Origin: Affinirhizobium lemnae
GTDB lineage: Bacteria; Pseudomonadota; Alphaproteobacteria; Rhizobiales; Rhizobiaceae
Length of the DNA stretch: 64,000 nt
Direction: 5' to 3'
NCBI RefSeq assembly: GCF_022968395.1
Contig: NZ_JALJQZ010000012.1
Location: 1 to 64,000, forward strand
Shown: one piece after another, positions 1 through 9,150 of the stretch
Position numbering within the stretch: the first letter of the stretch is position 1
Layout of the letters: each line of letters begins with the position of its first letter
Notes under the pieces: model-generated
Told to the model about the DNA's origin: nothing
The model's database searches: none
The model's input: only the letters and a program-made list of their open reading frames with translations
Program-made: the position numbers and the translations under genes

Positions 1-2
1 CC

Positions 3-53
3 AACTTCATGGGATTCGTCAAACTCGCAGCCATCGCCATCTGGCTCAAATAG
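3..53 (+). pseudogene. C-terminal tail of an IS5-type transposase, cut by the window edge
   Basis: The first bases, read in frame 3, give sixteen codons ending NFMGFVKLAAIAIWLK and a TAG stop. This aromatic and hydrophobic ending resembles the last residues of IS5/IS427-group DDE transposases. Only the tail lies in the window, so whether the transposase is intact cannot be judged. No convincing terminal inverted repeat was found downstream. The assignment rests on the ending alone and is moderately uncertain. Confidence 0.5.
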
Positions 54-600
54 CTAAATCGTCACTACCGCCTAGAGTGGTAACGACATGCGATGAAACA
101 AAGAGTTTAAGCGTCTGGAGCGAATCTGAAAAATCGCGATACGCTTGAGCAGACTTTGCGGGGCCGCCTGCTCCGGCCCCGCAAAGTCTTCCGGCTGGTA
201 CAGGAAACCGGCCGGGGGGTCTTAAGCCGGATCTGATCCGGGAAAGATTGAACAAGAGTTATGGGCATCAAAATTGAGGAATTCAACTGTTATGGAAAGC
301 GTCAAACGCGCTTTGACTGTTTGATTTTTCCGATAACCTTAATTGGAAATCATGTTATGTATTCCATAGCTTATTCAAATCTACTAAATTTGTGTACGAG
401 ACGGTATCGTGATCAGATCACAGTCGGATCACTGCTGCATGATTTTTCAACCAGATCCTGTTTCATTGCCGCCGGGATCACTTGGATGTGTCCCGTGCAT
501 CTCGCATGAATGCGACACAATTCTGCATGATCGTCTCTCCACCATGAAGCTGACACCTGCCTGAAATGTGCTTCTGTTTCAATATCGCCGCGGTCGGCGT
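54..600. other. Gene-poor stretch between a transposase tail and the ivy-like gene
   Basis: No credible gene was found here. Short open frames (for example 261-509 plus and 413-604 minus) have no recognisable start context or protein character. The stretch holds the perfect hairpin at 151-189 and an AT-rich patch around 290-410. It may be the outer end of the insertion element plus relic sequence. Confidence 0.5.
151..189. repeat. Perfect 16-bp inverted repeat with a 7-nt loop
   Basis: The left arm at 151-166 (AGACTTTGCGGGGCCG) is the exact reverse complement of 174-189, around the loop CCTGCTC. The stem is GC-rich and very stable. Neither strand has a T-tract after it, so it is not a typical intrinsic terminator. 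It could be a rho-assisted terminator, part of a small RNA, or a repeated palindromic element. Confidence 0.6.
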
Positions 601-1020
601 TCAAATGCCGGGTTTCGAAAGCTGAAGTAGCTGATCGGCATCCGGCTCGCCCAGAACGATCTCACCCATCTTTTCATCAACGATACGCATCGAAGCGATC
701 TTGCCCTGCGGCGTGAACAGGATGCGCAGGTGGCTCTGCGGACAGAGCTTCACCAGGCAGGCGCCAAAGAGTTCAAAAGGTTTTTCGGCAATCGTAACGG
801 CTGTGGACGCACCAGACACATAGAGCGGGTTCGTGATCATATTGCGCACCCAGGGCGGGAGCCGCTGGGTCTTGCGCAGCAGTTGCTGAAGGCTTTCCCG
901 ATGGGCTTGAGAAGCAGCAACGACCTCGTGCAAGAAACGGCCTGACTTTGCCTCTTCGGCTGCCGAGGGCTGCGAGACGGCAAGGACCAGCAGACAAAAG
1001 ACAATACCGAAGCGCTTCAT
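601..1020 (-). CDS. Ivy-family (inhibitor of vertebrate lysozyme-like) periplasmic protein
   Basis: This encodes a small exported protein of about 139 residues. Residues 1-22 form a signal peptide (basic start, hydrophobic core, cleavage near SAAEE). The rest resembles the Ivy family: a central segment with two cysteines (GACLVKLCPQ), a beta-strand-rich part, and an end in which LGEPDADQL matches the usual Ivy ending. Ivy proteins bind c-type lysozymes in the periplasm and protect peptidoglycan. The canonical CKPHDC loop is not preserved, so the target lysozyme is unclear. ATG at 1020 is preferred over TTG at 1023. It overlaps the smc stop as TGATG, which suggests translational coupling to smc. 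Confidence 0.55.
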   Translation of the reverse strand: MKRFGIVFCLLVLAVSQPSAAEEAKSGRFLHEVVAASQAHRESLQQLLRKTQRLPPWVRNMITNPLYVSGASTAVTIAEKPFELFGACLVKLCPQSHLRILFTPQGKIASMRIVDEKMGEIVLGEPDADQLLQLSKPGI

Positions 1021-4000
1021 CAAACAGCCTCCCGAAGACGCTCCGCCGTCTGCAAATCGACCGAAACGAGTTGCGAAACGCCCTGCTCCGCCATGGTGAC
1101 GCCGAAAAGCCGGTTCATGCGCGCCATGGTGATGGGGTTATGGGTAATGATGACGAAGCGCGTTTGCGTCGATGCGGCCATTTCGTCCATCAGGTTGCAA
1201 TAGCGCTCGACATTGTGGTCATCGAGCGGTGCATCCACCTCGTCCAGCACGCAAATGGGCGCCGGATTGGTGAGGAAGACCGCGAAGATCAGCGCCATAG
1301 CGGTCAGCGCCTGCTCGCCGCCCGACAGAAGCGTCATTGTCTGCGGCTTCTTGCCCGGCGGACGGGCCAGGATTTCGAGGCCCGCCTCCAGCGGATCGTC
1401 GCTTTCGATGAGCTGAAGTTCCGCAGTACCGCCGTTGAAAAGATGCGTGAAAAGGCGCTGGAACTGGCCGTTGACCACATCGAAAGCGGCAATCAGTCGT
1501 TCGCGTCCCTCGCGGTTCAGGCTCTGAATGGCAGATCGCAGCTTGCGGATGGCATCGATGATGTCGTCACGCTCCTTGACGAGCGCGGAAAGCTTGTCCG
1601 AGAGTTCCCGTTGCTCCTCCTCAGCCCGAAGATTGACGGCACCAAGCCGTTCACGCTCCATCTTCAGGCGGTCCACCTCGCGTTCCACGGCGCTCATGTC
1701 CGGCAGGGTGGAACCCGGCTGGACGCCTGCAAGACGGAATGCCTCATGCGGCTCCACGGACAGGGCCTGGCGAATTGCATTTTCCGCATCGTGACGGCGC
1801 TCTGCGGCGGATACCAGACGCTCCTCCGCGCGGCCGCGCTTTTCACGAACCTCGGCCAGGGCCGCAAGCGCGGTGGCAGCACGCTGGTCCGCCTCGCGCT
1901 GGCGGGTTTCGGCCTCGGCCAGAGCGTCTCCGGCGGCGCGACGCGCCTCTTCCGCCTTCTGCAACTCGTTTATAAGGGCGCGGCGCTTGTCCTCGAACTC
2001 CTCCGGCGCAAGATCCAGCTCGGCCATTTCCTCACGGGCTTCGTCCTCACGCTCCCGCAACGTCGCAACATGACCTTCGGCACTGGCGACGCGGCCCCGC
2101 CAGTTCGTGCGCTCGGCGGAAATGGCCGACAGACGGCGGCGACGCGCATCCGCATCGCGCGACAGACCCTCATAGCGCGCTCGCGCTTCCGCAAGCTCTG
2201 CCCGATGCTGCGCCACGGTCAACTGATGTTGCGCCAGCCGGAGGTCGAGATCGGCGAGATCCGGCGCATCCTGTCTTTCGGCACGGGCGGCCTCGTCCTG
2301 CGCGGCCAGTTCATCGATCTGTTCGCTCAGCTGGGCAAGGGCATTTTCGGCAACGGCACGGCGACGCATCAGGTCGCCCGCAGCACGCTCAGCCTGCGCA
2401 AGCGCTTCACGCGCTTCCGAAACACTGCGTTGAAGAAGCCGCAGGCGTTCGCGCGCCTCGCCAAGACGTGCCTCTTCTGTCTTGATGGCCTCGCCTGCCT
2501 GAAGGCTCAGGCTTTCCGCCTCCGACAGTTCGATACGCGCATCATCGATTTCGGTTTCCAGTTCGGAGAGCCGGTTTTTCTGCGCAAGCCGAAGAGCTGC
2601 AGCACTCGGTGCTTCCGAGCCAGTGACATGCCCATCCCAGCGATAAACGGCCCCTTGCTTCGTCACGAGGCGCTGGCCAGGCTTAAGGCTCGCCTGCAAA
2701 TTCTTCGCATTCGACTGGTCTACGACGCCGATCTGGGCTAGACGGCGCGCCAGTTCCGGCGGCGCTGTCACGTGGCGGGCAATGGGTTCTACGCCCTCCG
2801 GCAGCGCCGGTCCCTCGACGGTGTTTGTCAGGCGCAGCCAGTGGGACGGGGCGGCCTCATCCAAGGCGCTATCGAGATCATCGCCGAGTGCCGCGCCCAG
2901 AGCGACCTCGAAGCCGCGATCGACGCGGATCATTTCCGCCACCGAAGTGAACGTACCGCTTGCCTCACCGGCGCTCAGCATGCGGCGGATGGTACGGGCT
3001 TCCGTTTCCAACCCATTCAGGTGCGCGCGCGCCTGCTCGACCGGCTGCCGGGCCTCCATTTCCCGCTGGCGGGCCTGAGACAGCGCCTCTTCGATCTCCT
3101 CGATCAAAGTTGCCGCCTCCTCCAGCGCATATTCCGCCGCCTCTACCGCTTCGCGGCGCTCTGCCGGGTCGCTGAGTTCGGATAGCTTGTCATCGAGTTG
3201 TTCAAGCTCGCCTGCCGCTTCACTGCGCTGGCGGTCGAGCCGAAGGCGACGATCGGCGATCTCGCGGATAACCCTTTCCAGCTGCGCAACTTGAGCGGCC
3301 ACCTGCGCACGCTCGGCGGTGACTGCGGCGAATTCGCCTTCGCTTTCGGCCAGACGCGCGCTGGCATTCTCATAGGCAAGCCGAAGTTCTTCCGCCTCCT
3401 CGCCAGATTGCGCCAGAAGCTCGGTCAGTTCCTGCTCTTCCGCATCCAGACGGTCGATCACCGCGGCATTTTCCGCCATCAACTGCTCTTCGCGGCGAAT
3501 ATCCTCGGCAAGCTGCGCGAGGCGGCGCATGAGATCGTCCTTGCGGCGCAGAAGGCGACCCGCTTCTTCTTCCAACTGGCTGCGCGCGATCTGCAGACGT
3601 TGAAGCGCGGCACCGGCCTTGGCTTCCACCTCACGCAGTTCGGGCAGCTTCAGTGCGGCAATCGCCTGTTCCTTGGCGGCTTCCATCTGGCTCTGGGCGC
3701 GTTCCGCGACCACAGAGGTCGCGGCATTCAGCGCCTGCGTTGCCTCGTTTTCCGCATCGCGCGCCTGGACGAAGCGGATGTAGAGGAGCTTTGCCTCCCG
3801 CTCGCGGATATCGGCAGAGAGCATCTTGAAGCGACTGGCCTGCCGAGCCTGACGCTTGAGGCTTTCGATCTGGCTGCTGAACTGGGTTGTGACATCCTCC
3901 AGCCGCTCGAGATTCGTTTCCGCAGCACGCAGCCGAAGCTCCGCCTCATGGCGCCTGGAATGCAGACCGGAAATGCCGGCCGCTTCTTCCAGCAATTGCC

Positions 4001-4481
4001 GGCGCGCCTGCGGCTTTGCCTGAATGAGCTCGCCAATCCGGCCCTGCCCGACCATGGAGGGCGAGCGGGCGCCCGTGGAGGCATCGGCAAACAGAAGCTG
4101 CACGTCCTTGGCGCGGGCTTCCTTGCCGTTGATGCGGTAGACGGAGCCGTTCTCGCGTTCGATCCGCCGCGAGACCTGTATCTCATCGGCATCGTTGAAG
4201 GCGGCTGGCGCGGTACGATCGCTATTGTCGAGGTAGAGGCCGACTTCCGCGGAATTGCGCGCCGGGCGATTTCCCGATCCGGAAAAGATCACGTCATCCA
4301 TGCCGGAGGCACGCATGTTCTTGTAGGAATTTTCACCCATTACCCAGCGGAGCGCTTCCACAAGGTTGGACTTTCCGCAGCCATTGGGGCCGACGACGCC
4401 GGTGAGGCCCGGTTCGATGATGAATTCGGTCGGCTCGACGAAGGATTTGAAGCCGACAAGGCGCAGTTTGGTGAACTTCAT
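1020..4481 (-). CDS. smc: Chromosome segregation protein SMC
   Basis: SMC is the ATPase of bacterial condensin and compacts and separates daughter chromosomes. The 1153-residue protein has the full layout. The N-terminal head carries Walker A GPNGCGKSN near residues 32-40. A first long coiled coil follows, rich in E, R, A and Q. The hinge is around residues 500-660, then comes the returning coiled coil. The C-terminal head has the signature LSGGEQALTAMAL and Walker B ICVLDEVDAPLDD. The length is normal for the family. It lies between a DsbA-like gene, separated by a terminator at 4506-4540, and an Ivy-like gene overlapping its stop. The scpA and scpB partners are not in this window. Confidence 0.97.
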   Translation of the reverse strand: MKFTKLRLVGFKSFVEPTEFIIEPGLTGVVGPNGCGKSNLVEALRWVMGENSYKNMRASGMDDVIFSGSGNRPARNSAEVGLYLDNSDRTAPAAFNDADEIQVSRRIERENGSVYRINGKEARAKDVQLLFADASTGARSPSMVGQGRIGELIQAKPQARRQLLEEAAGISGLHSRRHEAELRLRAAETNLERLEDVTTQFSSQIESLKRQARQASRFKMLSADIREREAKLLYIRFVQARDAENEATQALNAATSVVAERAQSQMEAAKEQAIAALKLPELREVEAKAGAALQRLQIARSQLEEEAGRLLRRKDDLMRRLAQLAEDIRREEQLMAENAAVIDRLDAEEQELTELLAQSGEEAEELRLAYENASARLAESEGEFAAVTAERAQVAAQVAQLERVIREIADRRLRLDRQRSEAAGELEQLDDKLSELSDPAERREAVEAAEYALEEAATLIEEIEEALSQARQREMEARQPVEQARAHLNGLETEARTIRRMLSAGEASGTFTSVAEMIRVDRGFEVALGAALGDDLDSALDEAAPSHWLRLTNTVEGPALPEGVEPIARHVTAPPELARRLAQIGVVDQSNAKNLQASLKPGQRLVTKQGAVYRWDGHVTGSEAPSAAALRLAQKNRLSELETEIDDARIELSEAESLSLQAGEAIKTEEARLGEARERLRLLQRSVSEAREALAQAERAAGDLMRRRAVAENALAQLSEQIDELAAQDEAARAERQDAPDLADLDLRLAQHQLTVAQHRAELAEARARYEGLSRDADARRRRLSAISAERTNWRGRVASAEGHVATLREREDEAREEMAELDLAPEEFEDKRRALINELQKAEEARRAAGDALAEAETRQREADQRAATALAALAEVREKRGRAEERLVSAAERRHDAENAIRQALSVEPHEAFRLAGVQPGSTLPDMSAVEREVDRLKMERERLGAVNLRAEEEQRELSDKLSALVKERDDIIDAIRKLRSAIQSLNREGRERLIAAFDVVNGQFQRLFTHLFNGGTAELQLIESDDPLEAGLEILARPPGKKPQTMTLLSGGEQALTAMALIFAVFLTNPAPICVLDEVDAPLDDHNVERYCNLMDEMAASTQTRFVIITHNPITMARMNRLFGVTMAEQGVSQLVSVDLQTAERLREAV

Positions 4482-4505
4482 GCACCACCTGCGGACAAAC
4501 AGACA

Positions 4506-4540
4506 AAAGCGGACACGGATGCGCGATCCGTGTCCGCTTT
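4506..4540 (-). terminator. Intrinsic terminator between the dsbA-like gene and smc
   Basis: A perfect 15-bp stem (4506-4520 with 4526-4540, loop GCGCG) lies just past the stop of the minus-strand dsbA-like gene. On the minus strand it is followed by TGTCTGTTTG, a T-rich tail. It should separate the dsbA-like transcript from smc, so smc would need its own promoter in the 4482-4556 gap or read-through. Confidence 0.75.
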
Positions 4541-4556
4541 CAAAAATGCGTTCGGA

Positions 4557-5261
4557 TCAGAGCAGGCTATCGATGAGCGCCGACATGGCTTCAACCGACA
4601 TGTCTCCGGAGTAACGGTTGCCGTTGATCAGGAAGGTTGGCGTTGAATTCACGCCGAATTCTTCTGCACCGCGCTTCATGGTGGCGTTCACTTGATCGAG
4701 AAGCTTCTGGTTCGTCAAGCAGGCCTCGAAGCCTTCCTGTGAATAACCGGCCATCTTGGACATTTGCAGCAGGGCATTGCGAACATTGCCGTCTGCCGGG
4801 GCTGCCCAGGCGCGCTGCTGCTTGAACAGCATGGAAACCATGGCGTAATAGCTCTTGGCATCCGCCATTTCCTGTGGCTTGGCCGGGTTGCACCGGGCCA
4901 GCATGAAGGCCGCGGTCGCGACCGGATCAAACGGGAACTCGCGCAGGATGAAGCGCGCCTTGCCGGTATCGATATACTTCTGCTTGATCGGCTCGAAGGT
5001 GGTGGTGTGGAAATGCGCGCAGTGCGGGCAGGTCATCGACATGTATTCGACGATGGTGACCTTGGCCTTCTCATCGCCCAGCGCCATTTCCGGCAATGCG
5101 CCAGGCTGCAGCACCTTTGCCATGTCCACCTTGCCGGAGGATTCCGGCAGATCGACCGCAAATGCGGCGGACGCGCCCAGAAGCGGCACACCGATTGCGG
5201 TTGCGGCAGCGCCGCCCATAAGCTGGCGACGGGTGGTTTGCGGTAGGCTGAACGGCATCAT
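4557..5261 (-). CDS. DsbA-like periplasmic thiol-disulfide oxidoreductase
   Basis: This is a 234-residue exported thioredoxin-fold protein. A Tat-type signal is visible (TRRQLMGG around residues 10-17, then a hydrophobic run ending near AAFA). The active site CPHC is at residues 78-81, and the cis-proline loop STPTF lies near the C-terminus. The helical insertion between them is typical of DsbA/BdbD and of the Com1-like proteins of alphaproteobacteria. Such proteins oxidise or reshuffle disulfides in exported proteins. The neighbours upstream (DUF721) and downstream (smc) match the usual rhizobial order. Whether it is an oxidase or a reductase/isomerase cannot be told from sequence. Confidence 0.88.
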   Translation of the reverse strand: MMPFSLPQTTRRQLMGGAAATAIGVPLLGASAAFAVDLPESSGKVDMAKVLQPGALPEMALGDEKAKVTIVEYMSMTCPHCAHFHTTTFEPIKQKYIDTGKARFILREFPFDPVATAAFMLARCNPAKPQEMADAKSYYAMVSMLFKQQRAWAAPADGNVRNALLQMSKMAGYSQEGFEACLTNQKLLDQVNATMKRGAEEFGVNSTPTFLINGNRYSGDMSVEAMSALIDSLL

Positions 5262-5414
5262 GGCACCTATTGAAGATAAACAGACTTTGTTGCTTCACGT
5301 ATCGCGCCCTTGCTGCAAGAACAAGGCGGCGCGCAGACGGAATGTTCTTTTCTCAACCAAACGTGACAGAGAAAAGATGAACCGAAGCTGAGTGTTAGAT
5401 CTGCAGGCAAAACC

Positions 5415-5918
5415 CTATCGCCGTGTCGCCTTTTTTGGCTGCAGGACGGCGGTGCCAAGCCTCTCCACCGCCTTGCGCAATGCCTCGTTCTCGATCCCGT
5501 CCATCATTTCGTTCAGGCGTCGAGCAGCCTCGCCGCGCAATGGCTGCGGTTTGCGGCGGGAACGCGTGGCAACCGAGACCGGCTTCTGCACGATCCGGAT
5601 CTGGCGGATGGCGGGAAATCCGAAAAAACCGTTGATGCGGTCGATGAGTTCGCCCTGCGCATGGCTGAGAAACAGCGCGCGCGCGCCTTCGCAGGCAATG
5701 GTCAGGACGCCGGCCTTGTGGCCGCCCTCACCTTCCGAGCCATCGCGGCGCGGCCAGGCGATCTTTTCCGGCCGCGTGCATTCGGCAAACTCCTCGCCGG
5801 CAATCTCGTCCCATGAGCCGAGAAGCGCGGTGGAAATACCGGCGCGGCGGGCCAGCACCGGGTCCATCAGTCCGTTGGCGATTTCTGCAATCTGCAGCGG
5901 GACGGGTTTGCGCGCCAT
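5415..5918 (-). CDS. DUF721 / DciA-like protein
   Basis: This 167-residue cytosolic protein belongs to the DUF721 family. The N-terminal half has the family pattern (WDEIAGEEFAECTRPEKIAW), and a conserved strand reads VLTIACEGARALFLSHAQGELIDRINGFFG. The C-terminal third is basic (SRRKPQ, PKKATRR) and could touch DNA. DciA proteins of this family load or support the replicative helicase DnaB in bacteria that lack DnaC. That role is known for related proteins and inferred here. It begins 3 nt after the stop of the O-antigen-ligase-like gene on the same strand, which suggests co-transcription. Confidence 0.8.
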   Translation of the reverse strand: MARKPVPLQIAEIANGLMDPVLARRAGISTALLGSWDEIAGEEFAECTRPEKIAWPRRDGSEGEGGHKAGVLTIACEGARALFLSHAQGELIDRINGFFGFPAIRQIRIVQKPVSVATRSRRKPQPLRGEAARRLNEMMDGIENEALRKAVERLGTAVLQPKKATRR

Positions 5919-5921
5919 GGC

Positions 5922-7154
5922 TCAGATGGCTCTTCGTGCAGCGGGCGTCAGCAGGTTCCAGCGACGGAACTGCACGATGAGGACCGCGAGGAACAGCATG
6001 GACGTTGCCAGGCACTGCTCGTGGTAGAAGGGATCATGCAACATGCCGAAAGCAAGCACGGTTCCGTAGAAATAGACGACGCAGCGCTTCAGGGGATAAT
6101 GATCCGGCTGACGCCAGACCATCCAGAGGACACTTGCAAAGATCGCCAGAAGAAGCCCCAGACCCAGAAACCCGTTGGCCAGCAATTCCTGTAGCAGGAA
6201 ATTATGCACATGCTTGCCGCCGACGATGTAGTGCAGATCCGGTCCGGCAACGCGCTCCAGATTGGCGAATGTATCTCTGAGGCCCACACCTGCGATGGGG
6301 TGCTCCTTGATCACGATTGTGGATGCCTTCCAGAGCGCCAGCCGGATGTTGCCGGAATCCATATTGTGTGCCTGGTCACCATCCACATAGTATTCATAGA
6401 CGGTGGCAAAACGATCAATCAGCATGCTGTGCACGGGTGGCGCCATGAAGAGCGCGGCCAGGCCAAGCGCCGCCGCCGCATAGGCTCTGTTGCGCCAGCG
6501 AGGCCGCCATTTGAGAGAACAGATCGCAAATTCGACGAGAAATAACACAGGCAGGATGAGAACGACGGCGCGCGTTTGCGACAGGAAGACGGGAACGATG
6601 GCGATCAGCAGATAGAAGGGTCCGTTGGGCAGGTATCGCCAGGGTTTTTCCACCGGAATGGTGGCGACAATGCCCGCCAGCGCCACGAGCAGTGCCACGA
6701 TGGCCGCGTTACCGCCGCCATCATAGCGATCCGCCTCCGTCTGGAAAGAAAGGCTTGCAAAGAGAGCTGCAGCCAGCGCGATCCAGGTTCCAACGCGCCC
6801 GCCCAGTACCAGCCAGCGCAGCGGCTGACGCACAAGACAGAGACCAGAGGCGATGAAGCTGAAGCCGAGCAGAAGCCCCATGAAACCGAGCTGGCGGTTT
6901 TGCCATTGCCACTCGCCGCGCACGCCCAGGAGCAGGACGACCCAGAAGATGTAAAGAAAGATGACACCAAGAGGGGAATCGAGATTGGCACGAATTCGCC
7001 GCCGATTGGACAGGGCAACATATATGCCTATCGCTCCGAACACAGCGCACATGGCAACCGCTGTCGGCAGATAGAGAGCCACGGAAAACATCGCAAAGGC
7101 TAGGATCCAGGGATCGATGCGACGGCGCGCCAGTAATATGCGTTTAAACGTCAT
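5922..7154 (-). CDS. O-antigen ligase / Wzy-type polymerase family membrane protein
   Basis: This polytopic inner-membrane protein of 410 residues has about ten to twelve predicted helices. It carries the family's landmarks: SQTRAVVLILP near the middle of the chain, then a large periplasmic loop (residues about 255-325) with GNIRLALWKASTIVIKEHP, AGVGL and a KHVHNFLLQELLANGFLG segment. WaaL ligases join O-antigen to lipid A core, while Wzy and ExoQ relatives polymerise polysaccharide. Sequence alone does not separate these roles. It lies with a GT25 glycosyltransferase upstream and DUF721 downstream. Surface polysaccharide genes are unexpected between mutY and dciA-like genes. Confidence 0.8.
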   Translation of the reverse strand: MTFKRILLARRRIDPWILAFAMFSVALYLPTAVAMCAVFGAIGIYVALSNRRRIRANLDSPLGVIFLYIFWVVLLLGVRGEWQWQNRQLGFMGLLLGFSFIASGLCLVRQPLRWLVLGGRVGTWIALAAALFASLSFQTEADRYDGGGNAAIVALLVALAGIVATIPVEKPWRYLPNGPFYLLIAIVPVFLSQTRAVVLILPVLFLVEFAICSLKWRPRWRNRAYAAAALGLAALFMAPPVHSMLIDRFATVYEYYVDGDQAHNMDSGNIRLALWKASTIVIKEHPIAGVGLRDTFANLERVAGPDLHYIVGGKHVHNFLLQELLANGFLGLGLLLAIFASVLWMVWRQPDHYPLKRCVVYFYGTVLAFGMLHDPFYHEQCLATSMLFLAVLIVQFRRWNLLTPAARRAI

Positions 7155-7228
7155 TCGAGCCGATCGATCCTCATATCTGCTGTGCTCTTCGGCTTTGAAC
7201 CGTTTTTACCCTATTGCCAACGCATCCA

Positions 7229-7987
7229 TTAGAAAAGTGTCTGGAATGCGCGAAGAAGTGTCTCCTTAACACGAAAGACATGCGTTGGTAGCTTTGCCAG
7301 CCCTGTTAACTTCTGCTGCCTGTAGTCTGCGCGGCTGGCAATGAAGGTCTGCAAACGCAGGTCGCCAAACCCGAGGAGCGATTCTTCTGCCGTATAAACC
7401 GGCACCCGATGGTGCCATACCCGCTCCAGGGCCATATCGAATGGCAGTGATTGCACGCGCAACGGCTCCAGAAGTTTTCGCGCCGCTCCTCCGGTCAACA
7501 GATAGCAGGCGGCAGACCCTTGAGGTCCAAACCGGGACAGGCCGATACGATCACCCATTGGCGTGGTGAAAAGGTGGCGAAAGGCGAGTGTGCGATGATT
7601 GACGAGTTTCACGACACAGCCATCCTTGACCGTCGCTGCGACGGACTGAGCGCGCAGCATGAGGTCTTCGCTGAGAGCCACATCATCCTCGATGATCAGA
7701 GCAGCAGGCGCGCCGCTATCGACCAATTGCTGGAAAGCCTTGAGATGGCTTTTGTAGCAGCCATATTCCCCGGTCATCAGCGGGCGACCGTTGCGCTTCA
7801 GAAATAGATCGCGGTCGGCATCCACCCATTGGTCCGGCGGAACCTTGGCGCCATCAATGCCTGCCACACGCTCCAGCCTGATGCCGAGCTTTTCCGCCTG
7901 ACCTTCGATCAATTGCCTGCGCTCGATCGCACGATCGATATTGATGAGGAGGACCGGTAAATCCATCTGCTCCGCCATTGGCTTCAA
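7229..7987 (-). CDS. Glycosyltransferase family 25 (LPS/LOS glycosyltransferase)
   Basis: This 252-residue protein resembles GT25 enzymes, which add galactose or other sugars to lipooligosaccharide from nucleotide sugars. Family features are the start LPVLLINIDRAIERRQ, the GEYGCYKSHLKAFQ segment and the acidic metal/nucleotide motif ALIIEDDVAL near residue 98. The sequence QGSAACYLLTGGAARKLLEP follows. It reads towards the ligase-like gene about 75 nt away, and the two may act together on a surface glycan. The gap to the divergent mutY is only 33 nt. Later in-frame ATGs at residues 4 and 8 are possible starts. Confidence 0.8.
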   Translation of the reverse strand: MKPMAEQMDLPVLLINIDRAIERRQLIEGQAEKLGIRLERVAGIDGAKVPPDQWVDADRDLFLKRNGRPLMTGEYGCYKSHLKAFQQLVDSGAPAALIIEDDVALSEDLMLRAQSVAATVKDGCVVKLVNHRTLAFRHLFTTPMGDRIGLSRFGPQGSAACYLLTGGAARKLLEPLRVQSLPFDMALERVWHHRVPVYTAEESLLGFGDLRLQTFIASRADYRQQKLTGLAKLPTHVFRVKETLLRAFQTLF

Positions 7988-8020
7988 ACTCGATGCACCT
8001 TATCTCTAAGGTCGAACAGG

Positions 8021-9118
8021 ATGGATAGTCCCGCCGATATGCACTCCACAGCCGACACGTCTCTCTCCAACAAACTGCTTTCCTGGTATGATCGCCATCA
8101 TCGCGAACTGCCCTGGCGCATCACCCCCCGCGAAAGCCTGGCAGGCAAGCGCGCAGACCCTTACCACATCTGGCTGTCGGAAGTGATGCTCCAACAGACA
8201 ACCGTGCAGGCGGTCAAGCCTTATTTCCTGAAGTTCCTGGCAAAATGGCCAACTGTGGGTGATCTGGCCGCCGCCCCCAACGAGGATGTCATGGCTGCCT
8301 GGGCAGGCCTTGGCTATTACGCGCGGGCCAGAAACCTCAAGAAATGCGCGGAAACCGTCGCCAAAGAGCATGACGGCACGTTTCCGGATACCGAAGAGGG
8401 ACTTCGTGGGCTTCCGGGAATTGGCGATTATACATCCGCTGCCGTTGCCGCCATTGCCTTCAACCGTCCGGCGGCCGTGATGGACGGCAATGTGGAACGC
8501 GTGATCTCCCGCCTCTACGCCATTTCCGATCCGCTGCCCGGCTCGAAGCCACTGATGAAGGCGAGAGTGAAAGAGCTTACGCCACTTGGCCGGCCGGGGG
8601 ATTTCGCCCAGGCCATGATGGATCTCGGCGCCACGATCTGTACGCCAAAGCGTCCGGCCTGTGCGCTCTGTCCGTTCAATGCGGACTGTCTTGCCTTGAA
8701 GGCGCATGATCCGGAGCACTTTCCGGTGAAGGCCGCCAAGAAGGAAAAGCCGATCCGCCAGGGTGCCGCCTTCGTGGCCGTAACCTCCGATGGCGAAATC
8801 CTGCTGAGACGGCGCGTGGAAAGCGGCCTGCTCGGCGGCATGACCGAGGTTCCAACCACCGCGTGGACCGCACGGCTGGATGGTGGAACGACTGAGGAGC
8901 ATGCGCCCTTCCCCGGCGAATGGCATCAGGCCGGTGTGGTGACCCACGTCTTCACCCATTTCGAACTGCGGCTGACCGTGTATCGGACGAAGACGCAAAA
9001 GCAGCCGGACGCAGACGGATGGTGGGAGAAGGCCGATAACCTTGAAGCGCAAGCGCTTCCCACGGTCATGAAGAAGGTCATCGCAACAGCCCTTCCGAAC
9101 GCATTCAAATCGATCTAA
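8021..9118 (+). CDS. mutY: A/G-specific adenine DNA glycosylase MutY
   Basis: MutY removes adenine mispaired with 8-oxoguanine. The 365-residue protein has the catalytic glutamate in SEVMLQQT (E54), the helix-hairpin-helix LPGIGDYTSAA (residues 131-141) and the catalytic aspartate in VMDGNVERV (D155). The 4Fe-4S cluster cysteines are C207, C214, C217 and C223 in the spacing C-X6-C-X2-C-X5-C. A C-terminal NUDIX-like domain (from about residue 245) recognises 8-oxoG. Length is normal. ATG at residue 7 is an alternative start. It is divergent from the GT25 gene, and a HAD gene follows 32 nt later, probably in the same transcript. Confidence 0.96.
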   Translation: MDSPADMHSTADTSLSNKLLSWYDRHHRELPWRITPRESLAGKRADPYHIWLSEVMLQQTTVQAVKPYFLKFLAKWPTVGDLAAAPNEDVMAAWAGLGYYARARNLKKCAETVAKEHDGTFPDTEEGLRGLPGIGDYTSAAVAAIAFNRPAAVMDGNVERVISRLYAISDPLPGSKPLMKARVKELTPLGRPGDFAQAMMDLGATICTPKRPACALCPFNADCLALKAHDPEHFPVKAAKKEKPIRQGAAFVAVTSDGEILLRRRVESGLLGGMTEVPTTAWTARLDGGTTEEHAPFPGEWHQAGVVTHVFTHFELRLTVYRTKTQKQPDADGWWEKADNLEAQALPTVMKKVIATALPNAFKSI

Positions 9119-9150
9119 ATAGAAGGAACTGGTTCCAGCAGGAGGCATTC

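Noticed and set aside
948..2741. Long open frame antisense to smc
   Set aside because: It is the shadow of the high-GC smc gene on the other strand; the protein lacks any family character.
3198..4646. Second long open frame antisense to smc
   Set aside because: Same reason: it runs across smc and its intergenic terminator and has no recognisable domain.
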